Assembly: GCA_900553515.1 (NCBI GenBank)
Contig: USDN01000095.1
Coordinates: 1 to 7,562, forward strand
DNA: 7,562 nt
Direction of reading: 5' to 3'
From: an uncultured Blautia sp.
Lineage (GTDB): Bacteria > Bacillota > Clostridia > Lachnospirales > Lachnospiraceae
The position numbers and the translations under genes were made by a program. This document shows positions 1 through 5,751 of this stretch, one piece after another. Within the stretch, counting starts at the first letter, position 1. Every line of letters begins with the position of its first letter. Below the pieces are notes generated by a model. It was not told where the DNA came from and ran no database searches. It saw only the letters and a list, made by a program, of their open reading frames with translations.

Positions 1-5
1 GATAT

Positions 6-90
6 GCGGAAGTGTCGGAACTGGCAGACGAGCAAGACTAAGGATCTTGTGAGCAATGCGCTCGTGTGGGTTCAAGTCCCATCTTCCGCA
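6..90 (+). tRNA. tRNA-Leu, anticodon AAG
   Basis: This is a complete class II tRNA of 85 nt. The seven-pair acceptor stem is 6-12 with 83-89, followed by an unpaired A at 90 as the discriminator base, as expected for leucine tRNA. The anticodon stem is 33-37 with 45-49 and encloses loop 38-44; the anticodon at 40-42 is AAG, reading CUU and, if A34 is deaminated to inosine, also CUC. A long variable arm pairs 51-54 with 60-63. The T arm pairs 66-70 with 78-82 around the loop TTCAAGT at 71-77. The 3' CCA is not encoded, so it must be added after transcription. A run of seven T (91-97) follows directly and may help end transcription. The promoter lies before the window, so it may be the last member of a longer tRNA transcript. 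Confidence 0.95.
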
Positions 91-157
91 TTTTTTTATG
101 TCTAAAAATATCCTTCCCTGTCGGGAAAAAATATCCACTATTATTTTTTTGAAAAAA

Positions 158-189
158 AGAGGAATTTGAAACTTTGTGTAGAATATAAT
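158..189 (+). promoter_or_regulatory. Candidate promoter of the dgt-dnaG-rpoD operon (sigma-H-like, overlapping a TATAAT)
   Basis: AGAGGAATT at 158-166, an 11-nt spacer, and GTAGAATAT at 178-186 fit the Bacillus sigma-H consensus as I recall it (RnAGGAwWW, 11-12 nt, RnnGAATww) at every defined position. A perfect sigma-A type -10, TATAAT, overlaps at 184-189, but no good -35 lies 16-18 nt before it; TTGAAA at 166-171 is only 12 nt away. A/T tracts at 141-158 sit where an UP element would be. Transcription from either would begin around 191-197 and give a leader of about 35 nt. That one or more promoters lie in this gap is likely; which sigma factor uses them is inference. Confidence 0.5.
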
Positions 190-215
190 TAATAAGAGGT
201 ATTTTGTCAGTCTGT

Positions 216-222
216 GGAGGGA
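216..222 (+). promoter_or_regulatory. Ribosome binding site of the dGTPase-like gene
   Basis: GGAGGGA ends 6 nt before the ATG at 229. It decides the start: the in-frame GTG at 214 overlaps this Shine-Dalgarno sequence and so cannot be the initiator. Confidence 0.85.
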
Positions 223-228
223 TTGCTT

Positions 229-1236
229 ATGAATATCAGAGAAAACATGGAACAGAGAGAACTGGAACTTTTAAGTCCCTATGCCTCGCACAGCATCCAT
301 TCCCGGGGAAGGGAGAGGCAGGAAGAGGAATGTGATGTCCGTACGGTTTACCAGCGGGACAGAGACAGGATCCTCCACTGTAAGGCATTCCGGAGACTGA
401 AGGACAAGACTCAGGTGTTTCTTGCTCCTCAGGGTGATCATTACAGAAACCGTCTGACCCATACACTTGAAGTTTCTCAGATCGCCCGGACTTTAGCAAA
501 AGCTCTGCGTCTTAATGAAGATCTGGTGGAGGCTATTGCACTGGGACATGATTTGGGACATACGCCCTTTGGCCATGCCGGAGAAAAAGCGCTGAATGAG
601 ATCAGCCCGGGCGGATTTGTGCATTATCAGCAGAGCGCCCGCGTTGTGCAGGTTCTGGAAAAGAACGGAGAGGGGCTGAATCTTACCTGGGAGGTCATTG
701 ACGGTATTTTAAACCACCGTACCAGTGGTCATCCCTCTACACTTGAGGGGCAGGTTGTACGGTTTTCAGATAAGCTGGCATATCTTCATCACGATATGGA
801 TGATGCCCAGAGAGCCGGGATCATCACAGAGGACGATATCCCTGTTACCATGCGTATGCTCTTAGGATATACCACAAGAGAACGGCTGAATACCTTTGTA
901 CATGACATTATAGAAAACAGTATGGACAAAGACTGTATACAGATGTCAGACGAGATACAGGAGGCTTTGATGGATCTTCGGGAGCTGATGTTCCGAAGTG
1001 TCTACAATCATCATGAAGCCAAGCGGGAGGAAAAGAAAGCCATTAATATGCTGAAGGAACTTTATCAGTATTACATACAGCATCCGGAGGCAATGTCCAG
1101 GGAGTACAGGGAACTTCTGGCAAAAGGAGAAACCATGGATCGTGCTGTCTGTGATTATCTTTCCGGAATGACAGACCAGTATTCTATGGCAAAATTCCGG
1201 GAGCTTTTTATCCCTCAGTGCTGGGACAGCTATTAA
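229..1236 (+). CDS. dgt: dGTPase-like deoxynucleotide triphosphohydrolase (HD domain)
   Basis: The product, about 335 residues, belongs to the Dgt family of HD-domain phosphohydrolases, which split dGTP or other dNTPs into deoxynucleoside and tripolyphosphate in the cytoplasm and so tune dNTP pools. The HD metal site is visible: His78 in RLTHTLEV, His107-Asp108 in GHDLGHTPFGH with His111 and His116 just after, and Asp181 in the FSDKLAYLHHD segment. The N-terminal CKAFRRLKDKTQV stretch is also typical. The length fits the shorter Gram-positive type rather than the roughly 500-residue E. coli enzyme. ATG 229 is preferred because GGAGGGA lies 6 nt upstream. It is the first gene of the run and ends 19 nt before dnaG, so the two are probably cotranscribed. 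Substrate preference cannot be read from sequence; some relatives need dNTP activators. Confidence 0.9.
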   Translation: MNIRENMEQRELELLSPYASHSIHSRGRERQEEECDVRTVYQRDRDRILHCKAFRRLKDKTQVFLAPQGDHYRNRLTHTLEVSQIARTLAKALRLNEDLVEAIALGHDLGHTPFGHAGEKALNEISPGGFVHYQQSARVVQVLEKNGEGLNLTWEVIDGILNHRTSGHPSTLEGQVVRFSDKLAYLHHDMDDAQRAGIITEDDIPVTMRMLLGYTTRERLNTFVHDIIENSMDKDCIQMSDEIQEALMDLRELMFRSVYNHHEAKREEKKAINMLKELYQYYIQHPEAMSREYRELLAKGETMDRAVCDYLSGMTDQYSMAKFRELFIPQCWDSY

Positions 1237-1242
1237 ATAACA

Positions 1243-1249
1243 GAGGAGG
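1243..1249 (+). promoter_or_regulatory. Ribosome binding site of dnaG
   Basis: GAGGAGG lies immediately against an ATG at 1250 but 6 nt before the in-frame ATG at 1256. The spacing favours the second ATG, which also gives the usual short primase N-terminus (MRYSDD). Confidence 0.8.
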
Positions 1250-1255
1250 ATGTCT

Positions 1256-3052
1256 ATGCGCTATTCAGACGATATCATTGAGGAAGTACGAAGCAAAAAT
1301 GATATTGTAGACGTAGTATCCCAATATGTAAAACTTACAAGAAAGGGAAGTTCTTATTTTGGGCTTTGCCCCTTTCATAATGAAAAAACACCATCCTTTT
1401 CCGTGACGCCGGGCAAGCAGATGTACTATTGCTTTGGATGCGGAGCAGGAGGAAATGTATTCAACTTTATCATGGAATATGAAAACTATACTTTTGGAGA
1501 AGCCCTGAAATATCTGGCTGACCGCGCAGGAGTGGAACTTCCCAAAATAGAATATTCCAGGGAGGTTCGTCAGAAAGCCCAGGAAAAGGCTGAGCTTCTG
1601 GAGATCAATAAACAGGCGGCACAGTATTTTTATTATCAGCTCCGCATAGAGAAAGGCCAGAGAGGATACGAATATCTGAAAGACCGTGGCTTAAGTGATG
1701 AGACCATGAGGAAGTTTGGCCTGGGATATTCAGATAAATTCAGCGATGGTCTCTACCGTTTTTTAAAGTCAAAAGGTTATTCCGATGAACGTTTGAGGGA
1801 ATCCGGACTTTTTAATGTGGATGAGCGCCATGGTATGTATGATAAATTCTGGAATCGGGTGATCTTTCCCATTATGGATGTAAATAACCGGGTTATTGGT
1901 TTTGGGGGAAGAGTCATGGGCGATGCGAAGCCCAAGTACCTGAATTCACCGGAAACAAAGATATTTGATAAAAGCCGGAACCTTTACGGACTGAATATTG
2001 CCCGGACTACCAGGCGGAAATATCTGATCCTGTGTGAAGGATATATGGATGTGATAGCCATGCATCAGGCCGGTTTTAACAATGCGGTAGCTTCACTGGG
2101 AACAGCCCTGACTTCCGGTCATGCCAGTCTTTTGAAAAGGTATACGCAGGAAGTATTGCTGCTTTATGACAGCGATGAAGCCGGAATACGGGCGGCTCTT
2201 CGCGGGATCCCTATTCTTCGGGAGGCAGGAGTGAATTCCAGGGTCGTAAGTTTGAAACCCTATAAAGACCCCGATGAATTTATTAAAAATATGGGACCAG
2301 AAGCATTTGAAAAGAGGCTTGATGAGGCAAAGGACAGTTTTTTGTTCCGGGTAAGTGTTGCTGAAGATGAGTTTCCTATGGATGAACCGCAGGGACAGAA
2401 CCGGTTCTTCGAACGATGTGCAGAAATGCTTTTGGAATTAAAAGATGAACTGGAACGAAATCTTTATATTGATGCTATCGTTAAAATATATAAAGGGCGT
2501 TACGGGATCAGCAGTGAAGATTTAAGAAAAAGGGTAAATACCCTGGCGCTCAAGGGGACTCCTGCAGAACATCGGATACAGCCAAAATCCGGAACTTCTG
2601 AAAAAAAGAAACGGGAATCTGCTTCCGATACTTCCCAGAAACTGATGCTTACCTGGCTTGTGACCTATCCGGGGATTTTTGATAAAGTAGCACAGTATCT
2701 GACACCGGAGGACTTTGTGGTACCTCTTTATCGGGAAGTGGCGCAGATGCTGTTTCAGCAGAGGAAAGAGGGGGAAGTAAATCCGGCCCGTCTTCTGAAT
2801 AGTTTTCCGGACAGCGAGGAACAGAGAGAGGTGGCGTCTCTTTTCAATGCCTCGATCCATCTGGAGAATCAGCAGGAACAGGACAGAGCTTTTGCAGATA
2901 CGCTTCTCAGGATCAAGCAGGAAAGTCTTGCAGAAAAAAACAGAAACTGGGATCCGACGGATCTTCAGGGACTGCAGGAACTTGTAAAGGCAAAAAAAGA
3001 ATTGGAGGATCTTGGCAGAAAACGCCAGGAACTGCATATTTCTTTTGAATAA
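1256..3052 (+). CDS. dnaG: DNA primase
   Basis: DnaG makes the short RNA primers for lagging-strand and initiation synthesis at the replication fork, working with the replicative helicase. Domains in order, numbered from the ATG at 1256: an N-terminal CHC2 zinc-binding domain with ligands Cys38, His41, Cys59 and Cys62 (CPFHNEKTPSF and CFGCGAGG); the RNA polymerase core; the TOPRIM fold at about 255-340 with Glu261 in LCEGYMDV, Asp305 and Asp307 in YDSDEAG, and Asp338/Asp340 in KDPDEF; a charged, low-complexity linker at about 433-460; and a C-terminal helicase-interaction region to residue 598. The length is normal for the family and no key residue is missing. It lies between the dNTP hydrolase gene and rpoD with short gaps (19 and 39 nt), as expected of a macromolecular synthesis operon. 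Confidence 0.97.
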   Translation: MRYSDDIIEEVRSKNDIVDVVSQYVKLTRKGSSYFGLCPFHNEKTPSFSVTPGKQMYYCFGCGAGGNVFNFIMEYENYTFGEALKYLADRAGVELPKIEYSREVRQKAQEKAELLEINKQAAQYFYYQLRIEKGQRGYEYLKDRGLSDETMRKFGLGYSDKFSDGLYRFLKSKGYSDERLRESGLFNVDERHGMYDKFWNRVIFPIMDVNNRVIGFGGRVMGDAKPKYLNSPETKIFDKSRNLYGLNIARTTRRKYLILCEGYMDVIAMHQAGFNNAVASLGTALTSGHASLLKRYTQEVLLLYDSDEAGIRAALRGIPILREAGVNSRVVSLKPYKDPDEFIKNMGPEAFEKRLDEAKDSFLFRVSVAEDEFPMDEPQGQNRFFERCAEMLLELKDELERNLYIDAIVKIYKGRYGISSEDLRKRVNTLALKGTPAEHRIQPKSGTSEKKKRESASDTSQKLMLTWLVTYPGIFDKVAQYLTPEDFVVPLYREVAQMLFQQRKEGEVNPARLLNSFPDSEEQREVASLFNASIHLENQQEQDRAFADTLLRIKQESLAEKNRNWDPTDLQGLQELVKAKKELEDLGRKRQELHISFE

Positions 3053-3091
3053 GGATAAAATATAAATACTATATGGAGGGATTAAGCACCT

Positions 3092-4216
3092 ATGGAAATG
3101 AATATGGGTAAATTCAGTGAGAAACTGGTAGAACTTCTGGAGCTTGCAAAAAAGAAAAAAAATGTACTGGAATATCAGGAGATCAATGATTTCTTTAAGG
3201 ATCAGCATCTGGAAGTAGAGCAGATGGAGAAGGTGTTTGATTTTCTCGAGGCAAGTGGGGTAGATGTACTCCGCATTACGGGAAATGATGAGGAACTGAT
3301 CCTTGATGATGATATGGATATTGATAAGCTGGATGATGAGGAAGAGGTGGAGCTTGATAAGATTGATCTGTCTGTTCCGGAAGGCGTCAGCATTGAGGAT
3401 CCGGTTCGTATGTATCTGAAGGAGATTGGAAAGGTGAGCCTTCTTACTGCAGATGAGGAGATTGAACTTGCGCAGAGGATGGAAGAAGGGGACGAGAATG
3501 CCAAAAAACGTCTCGCAGAGGCGAACCTCCGTCTTGTTGTCAGCATTGCAAAACGTTATGTAGGAAGAGGAATGCTGTTTCTTGATCTGATCCAGGAGGG
3601 AAATCTTGGACTGATCAAGGCAGTAGAAAAATTTGATTACCGGAAAGGATACAAATTCAGTACCTATGCAACCTGGTGGATCCGTCAGGCTATCACCAGA
3701 GCGATCGCAGATCAGGCACGTACCATCCGTATCCCTGTTCATATGGTAGAAACGATCAATAAGCTGATCCGTGTTTCACGTCAGCTGCTTCAGGAGCTTG
3801 GACGTGAGCCGTCTCCGGAGGAGATTGCAGAAGAAATGGATATGTCTGTAGAGCGTGTCCGTGAGATCCTGAAGATCTCTCAGGAACCGGTGTCACTGGA
3901 AACACCTATCGGTGAGGAAGAAGACAGCCACCTTGGCGATTTTATCCAGGATGACAATGTTCCGGTACCGGCAGATGCGGCGGCATTTACCCTTCTGAAA
4001 GAGCAGCTGATCGAGGTTCTTGGAACTCTTACAGAGAGAGAACAGAAGGTGCTTCGTCTCAGATTTGGTCTTGATGACGGACGTGCCCGTACTCTTGAGG
4101 AGGTTGGCAAGGAATTTAATGTCACCAGAGAACGTATCCGTCAGATCGAGGCAAAGGCACTGCGTAAACTTCGCCATCCAAGCCGCAGCCGTAAGCTGAA
4201 GGATTATCTGGATTAA
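3092..4216 (+). CDS. rpoD: RNA polymerase primary sigma factor SigA/RpoD
   Basis: This is the housekeeping sigma-70 factor, which directs core RNA polymerase to -35/-10 promoters. It has 374 residues, the short Firmicute form. Residues 1-62 are a region 1.1-like helical segment, followed by a strongly acidic tract (about 65-92). Region 1.2 starts at SIEDPVRMYLKEIG (about 100-113). Region 2 follows, with the core-binding stretch RGMLFLDLIQEGNLGL and the -10 recognition/melting helix YKFSTYATWWIRQAITRAI (187-205). Region 3 spans about 215-290, and region 4.2 ends in the helix-turn-helix TLEEVGKEFNVTRERIRQIEAK (334-355). GGAGG at 3075-3079 is 12 nt from the ATG, a long spacing, but no better start exists. 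Leucine codons are only CTT (20), CTG (20) and CTC (5), and CGT dominates arginine, suggesting high expression. The 39-nt gap after dnaG is AT-rich and shows no convincing separate promoter. Confidence 0.97.
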   Translation: MEMNMGKFSEKLVELLELAKKKKNVLEYQEINDFFKDQHLEVEQMEKVFDFLEASGVDVLRITGNDEELILDDDMDIDKLDDEEEVELDKIDLSVPEGVSIEDPVRMYLKEIGKVSLLTADEEIELAQRMEEGDENAKKRLAEANLRLVVSIAKRYVGRGMLFLDLIQEGNLGLIKAVEKFDYRKGYKFSTYATWWIRQAITRAIADQARTIRIPVHMVETINKLIRVSRQLLQELGREPSPEEIAEEMDMSVERVREILKISQEPVSLETPIGEEEDSHLGDFIQDDNVPVPADAAAFTLLKEQLIEVLGTLTEREQKVLRLRFGLDDGRARTLEEVGKEFNVTRERIRQIEAKALRKLRHPSRSRKLKDYLD

Positions 4217-4220
4217 GGAG
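4215..4220 (+). promoter_or_regulatory. Ribosome binding site of trmK, overlapping the rpoD stop codon
   Basis: AAGGAG shares its first two bases with the rpoD TAA stop at 4214-4216 and ends 6 nt before the trmK ATG. Translation of the two genes is therefore likely to be coupled. Confidence 0.75.
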
Positions 4221-4226
4221 CAGGAC

Positions 4227-4925
4227 ATGCAGTTATCATTGAGACTGTCTGCCATTGCAGAAATGGTGACACAAGGAAACCGGCTGGTAGATGTGGGCTG
4301 TGATCATGGATATCTGCCGGTGTACTTAATACAGGAAAAAAGGATCCCGTCAGCAATCGCAGCTGATGTAGGAAAGGGGCCTTTGTCCAGAGCCCGGGAG
4401 CATATCAGCCAGTATGGACTTGACAAATACATAGAAACAAGACTTTCTGACGGCCTCAGGGAAATCAAAAAAGGCGAAGGGGATACATTGGTGATCGCCG
4501 GAATGGGCGGCCCTTTGATGGAAAGGATCCTGACAGATGGAAGGGAGATTCTTCGTGGATTTAAAGAACTGATCCTCCAGCCACAGTCAGATATTGGCCA
4601 TGTACGGCGTTTTCTTTTTGAGAACGGATATCAGATCATCAGAGAAGACGGCGTTCTGGAGGATGGAAAGTTCTATTTTATTATGAAAGCTGTTCATGGA
4701 ATCCAGAGTCCAGTCTGGACAGAGGAGGAAATAGAATTTGGAGGTCTGCTTCTTGAAAAAAGACATCCGATCCTGAAGCAGTATCTGGAACGGGAACTGA
4801 GGATCCGCAATGAGATCCTTATTCAGATCAAGGATGCTTCCGGAGCCTCTGCAGTACAGAGAAAAGAAGAAGTCAGGGAGGAAAAGCGGCTGATTCTTGC
4901 CGCATTGGAGAGATATGAAGGTTAG
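4227..4925 (+). CDS. trmK: tRNA (adenine(22)-N1)-methyltransferase
   Basis: TrmK methylates N1 of adenine 22 in the D-loop of some tRNAs, with S-adenosylmethionine as donor; it acts in the cytoplasm. The protein has 232 residues, the usual length. The N-terminal Rossmann-like methyltransferase domain carries motif I VDVGCDHGYLP (21-31), the acidic motif II region IAADVGKGPLSRAREHI (44-60), and GMGG (92-95) followed by LILQPQ (115-120), all typical of this COG2384 family. The C-terminal part from about 165 is charged and helical, consistent with the coiled-coil tail of the Bacillus enzyme. It starts 10 nt after rpoD and its last 11 bases overlap the next gene. The trmK-nif3 pair next to sigA is also seen in Bacillus, which supports the call. 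Confidence 0.92.
   Translation: MQLSLRLSAIAEMVTQGNRLVDVGCDHGYLPVYLIQEKRIPSAIAADVGKGPLSRAREHISQYGLDKYIETRLSDGLREIKKGEGDTLVIAGMGGPLMERILTDGREILRGFKELILQPQSDIGHVRRFLFENGYQIIREDGVLEDGKFYFIMKAVHGIQSPVWTEEEIEFGGLLLEKRHPILKQYLERELRIRNEILIQIKDASGASAVQRKEEVREEKRLILAALERYEG
4907..4910 (+). promoter_or_regulatory. Ribosome binding site of the Nif3 family gene, inside trmK
   Basis: GGAG within the last trmK codons lies 4 nt before ATG 4915. A TTG at 4897 is in frame but has no suitable site before it and would add six residues unlike the family N-terminus, so the ATG is preferred. Confidence 0.6.
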
Positions 4926-5697
4926 AGAACTGACAGACTGGCTGGAAAAAAAATATCCGGCAAAAATGGCAGAAAGCTGGGATAATGTAGGGCTTCTTGT
5001 AGGAGATGACGAAAAAGAGGTCAAACATGTATTCCTGGCACTTGATCTTACAGAAAAAACGCTTGATGAAGCGCTTGATGCAGGAGCAGATATGATCATC
5101 ACTCATCACCCTATGATCTTCGGCGGAGTGAAAAAGATCAACAATCATGATTTTACAGGACGAAAGATTCTTTCGCTGATTCGCCATGATATTCAATATT
5201 TTGCCATGCATACCAATTATGATGTAATGGGTATGGCAGATCTCAGTGCAGATTATCTGGAACTTCAGGACTGTAAGGTACTTTCTGTAACAACAGAAAC
5301 AGAAGAGGGAGAACAGGGATTCGGCCGGGTAGGAAAACTTCCAAAGGTGATGACCCTGCGTCAGTGCGGACTTTTTGTAAAAAAAGTACTGGAGCTCCAG
5401 GATGTCAGACTGTATGGAGATCCGGAACAGAATGTAGAAATCGCTGCTGTCTGTACGGGAAGCGGTAAAAGTATGATATCGGATGTAATGAAACATGGCG
5501 CGGATGTTTATATCACCGGAGATATTGACCATCATACGGGAATCGATACAGCTGCCCAGGGGCTGGCTGTGATCGATGCAGGTCATTACGGTACGGAGTA
5601 TATTTTTATGAAGGCGGTGCAGCAGAAACTTGCGGAAAGTTTTCCAGAGCTGAAAGTGTCATGTGCCTGTGCAGAAAGCCCATATATTTTATTATAA
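4915..5697 (+). CDS. Nif3-like dinuclear metal-centre protein (DUF34, YqfO/YbgI family)
   Basis: This is a 260-residue member of the Nif3/DUF34 family, whose bacterial members form hexameric toroids with a two-metal site on the inner face. It is often labelled GTP cyclohydrolase 1 type 2, but the cellular role of most members is not settled. Visible motifs: the opening ESWDNVGLLVG (20-30), metal ligands His64-His65 in ITHHPMIFGG, MHTNYDVM (98-105) with Asp103, and the closing ITGDIDHHTG (200-209) and DAGHYGTE (221-228) with His224 and Glu228. It lacks the roughly 100-residue PII/CutA-like insert of Bacillus YqfO (about 370 residues) and so resembles the short E. coli YbgI form. It overlaps trmK by 11 bp in another frame, suggesting coupled translation. 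Pairing with trmK is recurrent in Firmicutes and hints at a shared but unproven link to tRNA or nucleotide metabolism. Confidence 0.9.
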   Translation: MKVRELTDWLEKKYPAKMAESWDNVGLLVGDDEKEVKHVFLALDLTEKTLDEALDAGADMIITHHPMIFGGVKKINNHDFTGRKILSLIRHDIQYFAMHTNYDVMGMADLSADYLELQDCKVLSVTTETEEGEQGFGRVGKLPKVMTLRQCGLFVKKVLELQDVRLYGDPEQNVEIAAVCTGSGKSMISDVMKHGADVYITGDIDHHTGIDTAAQGLAVIDAGHYGTEYIFMKAVQQKLAESFPELKVSCACAESPYILL

Positions 5698-5751
5698 AGC
5701 TAAATTTGAAGACCATCAGGGCATTGGATCAGACAGGAGGCGTTAGACTCT

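Noticed and set aside
6..97. tRNA gene as an attachment site for an integrated element
   Set aside because: No integrase, direct repeat of the tRNA 3' end or other element genes occur downstream; the tRNA is followed at once by core genes.
114..127. Small hairpin TTCCC-TGTC-GGGAA between the tRNA and dgt
   Set aside because: The stem is only five pairs and is followed by A, not T, on the + strand. On the minus strand there is no gene to terminate. It is too weak to call a terminator.
104..136. Direct repeat AAAAATATCC at 104-113 and 127-136
   Set aside because: Ten AT-rich bases repeated once in an AT-rich gap are within chance, and nothing ties the copies to a regulator or insertion site.
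214..228. GTG start for the dGTPase-like gene at 214
   Set aside because: The GTG overlaps the GGAGGGA ribosome site that serves ATG 229, and the extra residues have no family counterpart.
3045..3072. Possible promoter for rpoD: TTGAAT, 16 nt, TACTAT
   Set aside because: The start point would fall at about 3079, inside the Shine-Dalgarno sequence, leaving a message without a usable ribosome site. Both boxes match only four of six positions in an AT-rich gap.
3202..3546. Serine-rich minus-strand open frame inside rpoD
   Set aside because: It is the antisense reading of the acidic Asp/Glu-rich rpoD segment, which explains its serine richness; no start signals support it.
2522..3742. A 406-codon open frame on the minus strand across dnaG and rpoD
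   Set aside because: It lies fully antisense to two unmistakable conserved genes, its translation is rich in Phe, Leu, Ile and His without any recognisable domain, and it crosses the dnaG-rpoD gap. It is a by-product of codon bias on the + strand.
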